Shown one piece after another: positions 55,633 to 64,000 of a DNA stretch of 64,000 bases (its first letter is position 1; each line of letters opens with the position of its first letter). The stretch is taken from assembly GCA_963750715.1 (NCBI GenBank), contig CAVVRP010000014.1, positions 302,800 to 366,799 on the forward strand. Direction: 5' to 3'. The translations under genes were made by a program, and so were the position numbers. The DNA is from JAGVSR01 sp963750715. GTDB taxonomy: Bacteria; Pseudomonadota; Alphaproteobacteria; Rhizobiales; Hyphomicrobiaceae. Under the pieces are notes generated by a model. That model worked only from the letters and a program-made list of their open reading frames with translations. It had not been told where the DNA came from and did not search any database.

Positions 55633-55983
55633 GTGCGTTTCTCGTTTCGCTGCTGTCTGACTTTGCGGCTTGTCCCTCTCAGGCACGGCTCTGGCCCGTA
55701 CGACGGCTCGAAGACGGTAAATGTCTCGGGGACGATCGCTTCGGTGAACTACTCCAACCCGCACATCTTCTTTTCAATCGACGGCGGCAGCCGCGACTGG
55801 ACCGTCGAAACCGAGGGCGTTTCGGTCGCCATAGCGCGCGGCCTGACGCCAACTGTGTTGAAGGAAGGCGCCAAGGTCACGGCCACCGGTTGGCCGGCGC
55901 GCGACGGCACAGCCAAGATGGGATTGAAATCGATCAGCATCACGGGCGGCCCCACAGTCACCACACGCAGCACGGCACGATGA
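55633..55983 (+). CDS. DUF6152-like small exported protein, N-terminus uncertain
   Basis: The last 95 residues match the DUF6152 type: PYDGSKTVNVSGTIASVNYSNPHIFFSI, then a beta-rich domain with VKEGAKVTATGWPARDGTAKM. The expected start is a signal peptide ending with Ala-His-His. The sequence before the domain gives no clean signal peptide in this frame, while another frame gives AFLVSLLSDFAACPSQA. A one-base error in the N-terminus is possible. GTG at 55633 is a provisional start. It is followed closely by a DUF6644-type membrane gene, with which the family is often paired. Confidence 0.55.
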   Translation: MRFSFRCCLTLRLVPLRHGSGPYDGSKTVNVSGTIASVNYSNPHIFFSIDGGSRDWTVETEGVSVAIARGLTPTVLKEGAKVTATGWPARDGTAKMGLKSISITGGPTVTTRSTAR

Positions 55984-55995
55984 GGCCAAGCGAAG

Positions 55996-56499
55996 ATGAC
56001 GGCGATCGGTCTGCTTCAAACAATCCAAGATACAGGGCTTGCAGTCTTCGTCCGTGAAGCCGAATGGGCATATCCTCTTCTTGAGACTGTGCACATCTTC
56101 GGGCTTGGACTCCTGTTCGGGTCGATCTTTGCCTACGACCTGCGGGTCCTCGGCGTGCAACGGTCACTTCCGCTCGATGCGCTCGGCCATCACCTCATGC
56201 CGTGGGTCTGGACGGGCATCATGCTCAACGCAGTCAGCGGCGTCATTATGTTCATGTCGGACGCGGTCGAACCGTCGGTGAAGCCGGCCCTGCAGGTCAA
56301 GTTCGCGCTGATCGTTCTGGCCGGCATCAACGCGGCAATCTTCCAGCAACACTACGGCGCGATGGCCGCGGCATGGCCGACGGATATGCAGACGCCGATT
56401 CAGTCGCGAGCCCAGGCAGCCCTGTCGATCGCGCTCTGGCTCTCTATCATTACGGCATGGCGTACATCAAATAGGACCTTGCCCCCGGGTGTAACGTAG
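55996..56499 (+). CDS. DUF6644-like integral membrane protein
   Basis: A 167-residue protein of four or five hydrophobic helices, with the first segment ETVHIFGLGLLFGSIFAYDLRVLG carrying a conserved His. Other helices run through PWVWTGIMLNAVSGVIMFM, KFALIVLAGINAAIF and AALSIALWLSIITA. The last 12 residues (WRTSNRTLPPGVT) do not look like the family. In another frame the end would be MAYIK-stop, so a one-base slip near 56455 may have altered the C-terminus. It is followed by a strong terminator. The function is unknown. Confidence 0.6.
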   Translation: MTAIGLLQTIQDTGLAVFVREAEWAYPLLETVHIFGLGLLFGSIFAYDLRVLGVQRSLPLDALGHHLMPWVWTGIMLNAVSGVIMFMSDAVEPSVKPALQVKFALIVLAGINAAIFQQHYGAMAAAWPTDMQTPIQSRAQAALSIALWLSIITAWRTSNRTLPPGVT

Positions 56500-56614
56500 G
56501 GAACAGCATGCGAGAGGCCGAATGGATAGCGTTCCGTCATCGCCGCCGGTTGGCCTCCCCTCCTCCCAACCGCGCGATCGTTCCGCCGGGCTTCTCCCTG
56601 GCCCGGATCAAGCG

Positions 56615-56649
56615 AGCCCCTCGGGTCCCCCCCACCCGAGGGGCTTTTG
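56615..56649 (+). terminator. Strong intrinsic terminator
   Basis: A perfect 12-base stem (AGCCCCTCGGGT at 56615-56626 and its complement at 56634-56645) has a loop of seven C's and is followed by TTTT. It ends the DUF6152/DUF6644 unit. Confidence 0.85.
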
Positions 56650-56761
56650 CGTTAGGTCAACGTACCGCTGCGCCAAAGGAACTATGTTTTAATGGAGAGG
56701 TCGCGCCTTTTGAGATTGCATCGCGAGAACTCTCCAAAACCAACACAAAGGGAGCCTTGAG

Positions 56762-57160
56762 ATGAAGAGATTGATGGCTCCGATCGCGGCGATTGCGCTG
56801 ATGACTGGCACCCCCGCGACGCTAACCCAGCAAGCCGAGGCTCACGGCGGCGGACGTTGGATCGGCATTGGCATCGCAGCACTTGCGACCGGTGCAATCA
56901 TCGCAAACACGTATCGCTACGGCTACGGCTACCGCCGTCCATACTACTACTATGACGACTATGATGATTATGGGTACGGCTACAATCCGGCCTACTCGTA
57001 TTACTCCTCTTATTATCCCAGTTACCGGTATTACCGTCCGGTGTATCGCTACTACGGCCGCCACTACTACGGTGGGCATCGCTATCATGGGGGATACTAC
57101 GGTCACCGTATCTATCACGGAGGCTACCACCTCATTCATCACGGGCACCACAGGCACTGA
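56762..57160 (+). CDS. Tyr/Gly/His-rich exported protein
   Basis: A 132-residue protein with an N-terminal signal-like segment (residues 2-27, RLMAPIAAIALMTGTPATLTQQAEA). A short hydrophobic helix (about 33-49, GRWIGIGIAALATGAII) follows. Then comes a 80-residue low-complexity region of Tyr, Gly, Arg and His (YYYYDDYDDYGYG, then RYYGRHYYGGHRYHGGYYG and HHGHHRH). Such compositions are seen in small envelope proteins of this order; the function is unknown. The His-rich end might bind metal. A GGAG site precedes ATG 56762. Confidence 0.7.
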   Translation: MKRLMAPIAAIALMTGTPATLTQQAEAHGGGRWIGIGIAALATGAIIANTYRYGYGYRRPYYYYDDYDDYGYGYNPAYSYYSSYYPSYRYYRPVYRYYGRHYYGGHRYHGGYYGHRIYHGGYHLIHHGHHRH

Positions 57161-57176
57161 CGCATTCAGCAAATGC

Positions 57177-57215
57177 GAAAAAGCCCATCTTCGTGCGAGC
57201 AAGGAAGGGCTTTCG
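57177..57215 (-). terminator. Terminator of guaA
   Basis: On the minus strand GAAAGCCC pairs with GGGCTTTTTC across a 20-base loop, and the 3' arm ends in a T-run (GGGCTTTTTC). It lies between the Tyr/Gly/His-rich gene and guaA. Confidence 0.65.
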
Positions 57216-57241
57216 TCAAATTCCCGCGGCGCGGGCCGGGA

Positions 57242-58790
57242 TCATTCCCACTCGATGGTGCCGGGGGGCTTCGACGTCACGTCGTAGACGACGCGATTGA
57301 TGCCGCGAACCTCGTTGATGATGCGGGTCGCCGCGCGGCCGAGAAAGCCCATATCGAACGGAAAGAAATCCGCCGTCATACCGTCGACCGATGTGACGGC
57401 GCGCAGGGCAAGCACATGGTCATACGTACGCCCGTCACCCATGACGCCGACAGTACGCACCGGCAGCAACACCGCGAACGCCTGCCAGATTGCATGGTAC
57501 AGACCGGCCTTGCGGATCTCGTCGAGATAGATCGCATCGGCCTTGCGAAGGATATCGAGCTTCTCAGGCGTGATCTCGCCCGGAACGCGAATGGCAAGGC
57601 CCGGCCCCGGGAACGGATGGCGGCCGACGAACGCCTCGGGCAACCCCAGTTCACGGCCCAGCGCCCGCACTTCGTCTTTGAACAATTCGCGCAGCGGCTC
57701 CACGAGCTTCATATTCATGCGCTCGGGCAACCCGCCGACGTTATGATGTGACTTGATCGTCACCGACGGACCGCCGGTGAACGAAACGCTTTCGATCACA
57801 TCCGGATAGAGCGTGCCTTGCGCCAGGAAGTCGGCGCCGCCGATCTTTTTCGCCTCGGCCTCGAACACCTCGATGAATTGTTTGCCGATTGTCTTGCGCT
57901 TTTGTTCAGGATCCGAGACGCCTGCCAATGCATCGAGAAACTGTTTCGATGCGTCGACAAGCACTAGCGGGATATTGTAGTGGCCACGGAACAGATCGAC
58001 GACCTGTTCGGCTTCCGCCTGACGCATCAGCCCGTGGTCGACGAAGACGCACGTCAATTGATCCCCGATCGCCTCGTGGATCAGCACCGCTGCGACCGCG
58101 CTGTCGACGCCGCCGGACAATCCGCAGATGACGCGGCCTTTGCCCACCTGCGCGCGAATTTTTGAAATCATCTCGCGACGGTAGGCAGCCATCGTCCAAT
58201 CGGACTTGAGACCGGCGATCCGATGCACAAAATTCGACAGCAGCTTTGCTCCGTCCGGCGTGTGCACGACCTCGGGATGGAACTGGACAGCGTAGAAGCG
58301 CCGGGCCTCATCAGCAACGGCCGCGAACGGCGCGTTATCGCTCGTGGCAATCACCTTGAAGCCATTCGGCAGGCGCGTGACGCGATCGCCGGTGACTCAT
58401 CCACACCTGATGGCGCTCAGCCTTCGCCCAGACGCCTTCGAACAGCGGGCTTGCTGTCTCGACCGTGACCACCGCGCGGCCGAATTCGCGATGGTGTCCG
58501 CTTTCCACCTTGCCACCGAGTTGCTCGGCCATGGTCTGTTGGCCATAGCAGATGCCAAGAACCGGAATGCCCGCGCCGAAAACGGCTTGGGGCGCGCGCG
58601 GGCTCATATGCTCGGTAACGGAGGCCGGACCGCCCGAAAGGATCACGGCCTTGGGCTTCAGCTTGGAAAAAACCGCTTCAGCACTCTGAAATGGGTGGAT
58701 TTCGCAGTAGACGCCGGCCTCGCGGACGCGCCGCGCTATGAGCTGCGTAACCTGGCTGCCGAAATCGATGATGAGAATGCTGTCGGTCAT
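57242..58790 (-). pseudogene. guaA: GMP synthase, frameshifted by one base
   Basis: GMP synthase converts XMP to GMP with glutamine and ATP. The N-terminal glutamine amidotransferase part (MTDSILIIDFGSQVTQLIARRV, GGPASV, GICYGQQ) runs to WMSH. There one extra C (plus-strand GG at 58391-58392) shifts the frame. The corrected reading continues GDRVTRLPNGFKVIATSDNAPFAAVAD and then through the ATP-pyrophosphatase domain (GLSGGVDSAVAAVL) and the dimerisation domain (RTYDHVLALRAV, PPGTIEWE) to the stop at 57242. Everything on both sides is intact. The loss of such a gene would require guanine uptake, so a sequencing error is the simplest reading. It is last in the guaB-to-guaA run. Confidence 0.9.
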
Positions 58791-59019
58791 GGCGCTCCGA
58801 GACGCATCGGGTTTTGCCGCACGGCTTGGTTGGGGTAGATCACCCCGTCAAAGCACCGTCAAGCCGCTGCGGCATTGGGGCAGGACTACTCTGGCGTCGG
58901 GGCAGACAACTCCGCCACGAAGTCCGGCCAGAAAGCCGCGGGCATAGGCGATGGCGCAATGGGCCCAGTATGTTGGAAGGATCGCGAAGGCCCAGGCCAT
59001 GACTACCCCGGCCTGCCAG

Positions 59020-59624
59020 TCAGAATTTGGAATAGACGAGCGCATAATGACAAACGCTCGTCACCAGCAGCGCACGCAAGATCCATTGCGTTACGGTCGG
59101 CACCAGGCGGAGAAGCGTCGTGCCATGTCCGGCCTCACGGTTTCCAGGTCAAGGAACAACAGGCTGACGCCGACGACGATCAGGACATAGACGATGAAGC
59201 AGAACGCAGCGAGCAGGACCAATCGCTTGACGTGCGTATCAAACAGCCGACATTCCGGTGCCAGGACACGGAACAGGACGTAGGCAATGAGCCCCGTTAT
59301 CGCGAAAGAAACGAAACTCAGCGTGTCGATCGGAGTATCGATGCTGGCCTTGGCCGCGTTGTTGCCGCCGATCAAAGTGATGTAGTAGACGAGCCCCGCC
59401 CACACCGCGACCGCCGACACAAGGAAACTCAGGTAACCGCAATAGGCGGCCGAGGTCATGGCAATCGGGCCATCGATCGGGCTCTTTATCAGTTTCCATG
59501 CCGTGGCGAGGAAGCCTGCCTGTTCACCGACCAGGGGACGCTTTTCGACCCAGCTCAGTTTCGGCCTTGCGCGATCATGGCCGCAATTGGAGCAGAAGTT
59601 TCCCGCGCAGATGCCGCACGTCAC
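59020..59624 (-). pseudogene. Zinc-ribbon membrane protein, frameshifted near its end
   Basis: On the minus strand a protein begins with a zinc ribbon (CGICAGNFCSNCG). A loop and three hydrophobic helices follow (AMTSAAYCGYLSFLVSAVAVWAG, FVSFAITGLIAYVLF and VLLAAFCFIVYVLIVVGVSLLF). A base appears to be missing near 59115. In the shifted frame the C-terminus reads LRLVPTVTQWILRALLVTSVCHYALVYSKF and stops at 59020. The N-terminal start (GTG 59624) is also unsure. The zinc ribbon plus membrane domains resemble DUF-type proteins of unknown function. Confidence 0.5.
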
Positions 59625-59691
59625 CCCAGTGCTTCATTGCTGCCCATGATCGACCCCAAACAGCACGACAACGGCGCTCGGCGCCCGTCGA

Positions 59692-60180
59692 TCAGGGGTT
59701 AGCGCGCCAGATGACAAAGTTCAACGCGCCGGCATACGTCACCCACACCAGATACGGGACAAACAAAAGGCCGGCGAGACGGTCGAGCGGCAGTGCGAGA
59801 AGGATAAAGGCTAAAACCGACACCCACATCGGAATGAGATCGGCCAAAGCGAAACCGATCTGCTTCTCGCCGAACATGATCCAGGACCATGCTGCGTTGA
59901 AAACGATGCCGAGGCCCCAGATGACGACGGCGGGCCCGAAGCCCTGGACTTCCCAGACGCGCCAGCCCGCAATGGCGATCATCAGATAGAGAATTGTCCA
60001 CGCAATCGGAAACAGCCAGTTCGGCGGCGTCCACCAGGGTTTCGTCAACACATCGTACCAGGGGCCTGGCATGAAGAAAGCGCCCGTCGAGGCCGCCGCC
60101 ACGACGATCAGGATGAAGACAAACAACGATGCATACGTACCCATCAGGCCAAGTCTCCATTGACGGACGCTGTTACGCAT
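59692..60180 (-). CDS. tspO: TspO/MBR family protein
   Basis: A five-helix membrane protein (162 residues) of the TspO/peripheral benzodiazepine receptor family, which binds tetrapyrroles and responds to light or oxygen in some bacteria. The signature residues are KPWWTPPNWLFPIAWTILY, FNAAWSWIMFGEKQIGFALAD and AGLLFVPYLVWVTYAGALNF. It is the only fully intact gene in a run of damaged ones. It lies between the zinc-ribbon protein and a hydrolase remnant on the same strand. Confidence 0.93.
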   Translation of the reverse strand: MRNSVRQWRLGLMGTYASLFVFILIVVAAASTGAFFMPGPWYDVLTKPWWTPPNWLFPIAWTILYLMIAIAGWRVWEVQGFGPAVVIWGLGIVFNAAWSWIMFGEKQIGFALADLIPMWVSVLAFILLALPLDRLAGLLFVPYLVWVTYAGALNFVIWRANP

Positions 60181-60213
60181 GTCGGCGGCGCGCAGATGCG
60201 GGATCAGGGCGGA

Positions 60214-61120
60214 TCATGAGGGGGGAGCGACCAGGGAGCGGATCTGGGTCATAACCTCTTCGACATGATCAAGCACCCAAAAGTGACCCGCTCCTTCGAT
60301 GCGTTCAACGCGGCATCGTGGTAGCAGGCGCGCGAGGTAGAAAGCGGCAGCGGGCGGAACAATGGCGTCCTGTGTACCTTGCCATAGCACCGCTGGTGCG
60401 GCGATCCAGGAAAAATCGACCTGCCACGGCTTGGAATACACCGTGAGATCCCGAGTGCCGCCGATACTGCCCTGACGCAGCGCCTCGCAAGTCATGGCGG
60501 TCATGCGCTTATGCACGTCCAGCTTGTTCAGGATGGCCGCGTCGGGACTGCGCACGGCTTTCACCGCCAGCCATCCGATCCTGTCGGGGGCGGTCGAGAT
60601 ATGTGCGGGCCGCAAGGACCGCCATCGGCTGAAGCAGCCAAGGCCTTGCCGGAAGATGCAGAAAAATCGGCGCTGCAGGAGCGGGATCGGCTGGGCGCGG
60701 CCTCTGCCGGACGCCATGTAGTCGGCGACGGGACCTATCGGCGAAACCAGCGCCAGGCCGGTGATGCGTTCTTTCAGATGCGCGGCAAGGGCCACAGCGT
60801 AGGGCGCACCACCGGAAATACCGAAGATGCCGAAGCGTTGAAGTTCCGACTGCGTCGGCGGAAGACTGCGAATACCATCGGGTCCGGGTTGCAAGTGTCG
60901 GCACGGCGTCCGGCGGTGTCTCAGACCGTGACCCGGGCGATCGGGTGCGATCAGGCGCGGTCCAAGACGGACAGCCGCGACATGACCTGCGCCGAACATC
61001 AGGCGACGGCGGGACGCCGTGCAGCGCCATTACGGGAACACCAGCGGGATCACCATACTCCGCCCAGCCAACGCACCGGCCGTCGGGCGGCACGATGACG
61101 CGGTTCTCATGCGGTTCCAC
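60214..61120 (-). pseudogene. Alpha/beta hydrolase, frameshifted
   Basis: On the minus strand the pieces form an alpha/beta-fold hydrolase. It begins (GTG about 61120) with GWAEYGDPAGVPVMALHGVP, the strand before the oxyanion loop. A frame change leads to MFGAGHVAAVRLGPRLIAPDRPGHG. Another change leads to the nucleophile elbow FGISGGAPYAVALAAHL (Ser), then QGTQDAIVPPAAA (Asp) and GAGHFWVLDH (His). At least two shifts, near 61040 and 60880, break it. The substrate is unknown. The neighbours tspO and rsmB are on the same strand. Confidence 0.75.
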
Positions 61121-61133
61121 TCGTTCTCGACCT

Positions 61134-62415
61134 TTATGCCTTGCTCGCTTCGGATGGCGATGAAGAAGCCGTCCGTGCCGTGAGTCGACGGCGTCAGCAA
61201 CAGCGTGTCGGTTCTGCCGTCCGCGGTACGGCGGCTCGGTGCCGATCTTCTCGCGCCAACGTCCGCATAGGGCTTTAGCTGGAATGTCGGATCGCGCTCC
61301 AGAAATGCCATGATCTGCAGGTGCTCCTGCGGCAGGATCGAGCACGTGATGTAGACAAGACAGCCGCCTGGCTTGACGACGTCGCGGCAAGATCAGCACG
61401 GCGCGCTGCTCGCCCTGACGGTTGTCGATGCTGTGAGCCTTCCGGCGCCACTTCGCGTCGGGTCACCGCCGCCATGTTCCGGTGCCGGTGCAAGGTAAAT
61501 CGCCAGCGCGAGATCGAAACGTCGACCCCGAAGACCTCGACGCCACGTGATCACCACCACGCCGCGCACCTGAAGATTGCGAACACCGGCCCGCTTGACG
61601 CGCTCGAAGATTGGCTTCAGGGCGCCGGCGATCTTCGTCGTAGGCATCGATCTGTCCGTCTGTTTTACCAGTACACGGCTGCCATGGCCAGCGTCTCCCA
61701 CCGCCACCCGCGCACAGATCCAGAACCTGCAGCCGCGGTCCCGCACCGGCGAGAAGCGCCGCAATCTGCGAGCCTTCGTCCTGCACCTCGAACCAGCCCG
61801 CTTCGAATGCGGCTTCCGCCAGAAGATTGGGCGTGCGCTGCGCGGCAACCGGCGGGAATACGCACCCCGATCGGCGACAAAGCCGTTTCCTGCGCGCCGA
61901 AGCTCGCGAGTGCCTTCAGCATTTTTTCCCGCGTCGCCTTGAGCGTGTTGACACGCAGATCCGCCGGAGCGCGCTCGGCCATTTTGCGGCCTTCGTCGAT
62001 GGCGCGGGCTCCGAAAACGTGTTCAAAACTCTCAAACATCCACTCAGGCACGTTGGCCTGGACATGCGGCGGCGAGCCGGCGAGATCCGCGTCAGGCCGG
62101 CGCGTTCGGTCTCGTTCAATACGGACGGTGCGTGCGTGCTGCCGTCGCAGGCTTCGATGACGGCTTGCGGCGTGATGCCGAGCGCGCCTGCAGCGGCCCC
62201 CAGAGCGAGCGCGCGCGCCTCGTCATTCGCCATTGCCCACGCGATCGATCCCCGCTGCCGGAGCGCGTCATAGACAAGACCGCCGATCGCATTGCGATCG
62301 CCCGAGCCGGCAAAGCGATGCGCCTGCCCCAATCGTTGAGAGCCTCGGCAATCGGCCGATGCAGTAGACTTCGCTCAGGATTTCGATAGCCGCGGATATG
62401 CGCGCGCCCGGCCGC
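61134..62415 (-). pseudogene. rsmB: RsmB-type 16S rRNA cytosine methyltransferase, heavily frameshifted
   Basis: On the minus strand the frames together give a NOL1/NOP2/Sun-family methyltransferase that would make m5C in 16S rRNA. The N-terminal NusB-like part includes MRPGARISAAIEIL, FAGSGDRNAIGGLVYDALRQRGSIAWA and VPEWMFESFEHVFG. The middle has ADLRVNTLKATREKML. The SAM domain has VQDEGSQIAALLAGAG and VLDLCAGGGGKTLAMA. The end reads LERDPTFQLKPYAD, then GTDGFFIAI, with a stop near 61134. There are five or more frame changes, often in G/C runs. It lies immediately after guaB. Confidence 0.8.
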
Positions 62416-62468
62416 ATGACTTAGTTCTTTCTAATAAGCGCGAGCGCTTTTGATTAACTGATCTGGGC

Positions 62469-63966
62469 TCAGCCGCCGCCCGGATAGTTGGGGCTTTCAC
62501 GGGTGATGAGAACACCGTGGGCATGGCTCTCGCGCATGGCGGCCGGCGAGATGCGCACGAACTTGGACCGCTTGCGCAGTTCCTCGAGCGTTCGCGCGCC
62601 CGTGTAGCCCATGCCGGCGCGCAGGCCGCCGACAAGCTGATGCAGCACCGCGTCGACCGGCCCCTTGTAGGGCGCCTGGCCCTCGATGCCTTCCGGCACC
62701 AACTTCAGAGCATCCTTGACCTCGGCCTGAAAGTAACGGTCGGCCGAGCCGCGCGCCATGGCGCGGACAGACCCCATGCCCCGGTACGCCTTGTAGGTGC
62801 GGCCCTGATACAGGTACGTCTCGCCGGGCGCCTCGTCGGTGCCCACCAGCAGCGACCCGATCATGACGCAGTCGGCGCCCGCCGCGAGCGCCTTGACGAT
62901 ATCGCCCGAAAAACGGATGCCGCCGTCGGCGATGATGGGAATGCCGTGCTTGCTGGCTTCGCTGGCGCAATCCATGATCGCCGTCAGTTGCGGCACGCCG
63001 ACGCCGGCGACAATGCGTGTTGTGCAGATCGAGCCCGGACCGATCCCGACCTTTACGGCATCCGCGCCGGCATCGATGAGAGCGCGGGTGGCATCGGCCG
63101 TCGCCACGTTACCGGCCGCGACCTGCACCGAGTTCGACAGCTTCTTGATCCGCGTCACGGCGTCGAGCACGCGCTTGGAGTGGCCGTGCGCGGTGTCGAC
63201 AACGATCAGATCGCAGCCCGCCGCGATCAACGCTTCGGTACGTTCGAAGCCTTCGTCTCCGACCGTGGTGGCAGCCGCCACGCGCAGGCGCGCTTCGTCG
63301 TCCTTGCAGGCATTGGGATGCTTCTGCGCCTTCTCGATGTCCTTCACCGTGATGAGACCGACGCAATGATAGTCGTCATCGACCACCACGAGCTTTTCGA
63401 TCCGGTTCTGGTGCAGCAGTCGCTTGGCGTCGTCCTGGCTTACCCCGCGCTTGACGGTGATGAGCCTGTCCTTCGTCATAAGTTCCGATACGGGCTGCTC
63501 TGGATTGGTGGCGAAACGCACGTCACGGTTTGTGAGGATTCCGACCAGCCGACCGGGACCGCTGGGCGTCCTAGCCTCGACAACGGGAATGCCCCGAAAT
63601 CGAATGCTCAGCCATGAGTGCCAGCGCTTCCTTGGCTGCGGCGCCAGGCGGGATGGTGACCGGGTTGAGGACGATGCCAAATTCGTATTTCTTCACCTGA
63701 GCGACATGCGAGGACTGGACTTTCGGTTCCAGGTTGCGATGCATGACGCCGATCCCGCCCTCCTGCGCCATTGCGATGGCGAGGCGTCCCTCGGTGACCG
63801 TATCCATGGCGGACGAGATGATTGGAATGTTCAGCTTGATGGTCTTGGTGACGCGCGATGCGACGTTAACCTCACCCGGCATGACATCCGACGCTGCCGG
63901 CACGAGCAGCACGTCGTCGAATGTCAGAGCGAGCCCCAAATCGCTATCGATTGGGCTTTTGGCCAT
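62469..63966 (-). pseudogene. guaB: Inosine-5'-monophosphate dehydrogenase, frameshifted by one base
   Basis: IMP dehydrogenase, the committed step to guanine nucleotides. The N-terminal barrel strand reads GLALTFDDVLLVPAASDV and SSAMDTVTEGRLAIAMAQEGGIGVMHRN, ending in LALMAEHSISG. There one extra G (plus-strand CCCC at 63592-63595) shifts the frame. In the second frame IPVVEARTPSGPGRLVGILTNRDV (CBS pair) continues. After that come GVGIGPGSICTTRIVAGVG (catalytic Cys loop) and IIADGGIRFSGDIVKALAAGA, with a stop at 62469. As with guaA, an error is more likely than loss. It is the first gene in the minus-strand run. Confidence 0.92.
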
Positions 63967-64000
63967 GCGGCGTCTCCTTCGCGGATATGACAGATCTCGA

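Noticed and set aside
58335..58790. Programmed frameshift in guaA
   Set aside because: No slippery or Shine-Dalgarno-like element lies near the shift, and no guaA is known to use one. A base-calling error is simpler.

Overview
The window reads as a chromosomal segment of a GC-rich alphaproteobacterium, most likely of the order Hyphomicrobiales (Rhizobiales). This rests on gene neighbourhoods that, from general knowledge, are conserved there: ppx-ppk1-hdaA-CDP-alcohol transferase-DUF2066-purM-purN, rne-amiC-mrcA-prfB, and aroQ-accB-accC-aat. The genus cannot be fixed from the sequence. No rRNA, tRNA, CRISPR array, prophage or plasmid module was found; almost everything is housekeeping.

Layout. 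0-8 kb: a small secreted protein, a beta-helix remnant, aspS, a small conserved gene, then a decayed patch (IS481-type transposase remnant beside a broken CAP/RTX exoprotein), rnd, a CsoR-type regulator and a deleted copper ATPase. 8-18 kb: cbpA-like dnaJ, polyphosphate genes ppx and ppk1, hdaA, a CDP-alcohol phosphatidyltransferase, DUF2066, purM and purN. 18-26 kb: an orphan cytochrome P450, a cobT-cobS-cobC operon for the lower ligand of cobalamin, ndk, a GYF-domain membrane protein, a small membrane protein and an ABC-F ATPase. 26-37 kb: a broken HTH regulator, glyQ-(two small membrane proteins)-glyS, an S49 protease, a TrmN6-like methyltransferase, a polyprenyl diphosphate synthase, and phoR divergent from ppk2. 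37-49 kb: three methyltransferases (RlmI-like, SpoU, and a protein that looks like a protein-arginine methyltransferase), prfB with its programmed frameshift, mrcA, amiC and rne. 49-57 kb: an M48 protease with a scrambled active site, a DsbA-like protein, aroQ-accB-accC-aat, a DUF6152/DUF6644 pair and a Tyr/Gly/His-rich exported protein. 57-64 kb: a minus-strand run guaB-rsmB-hydrolase-tspO-zinc-ribbon protein-guaA.

Themes. Polyphosphate metabolism is represented three times (PPX, PPK1, PPK2), with an orphan PhoR sensor beside ppk2. Purine synthesis appears at both ends (purM/purN and guaB/guaA).

A strong caution is that many genes carry one-base insertions or deletions, often in G/C runs. 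They include genes that should be indispensable or nearly so (glyQ, guaA, guaB). The cluster at 58-64 kb is especially dense. Sequencing or assembly error is the simplest reading for these, whereas the copper ATPase deletion and the IS/RTX patch look like true gene decay. No clearly new defence or mobile system was found. The best candidates for novelty are the bacterial PRMT-like protein (39130-40068), the M48 protein with a scrambled HExxH (49750-51192), the possible Pho-box between phoR and ppk2, and the unexplained segment between two terminators (49151-49552).
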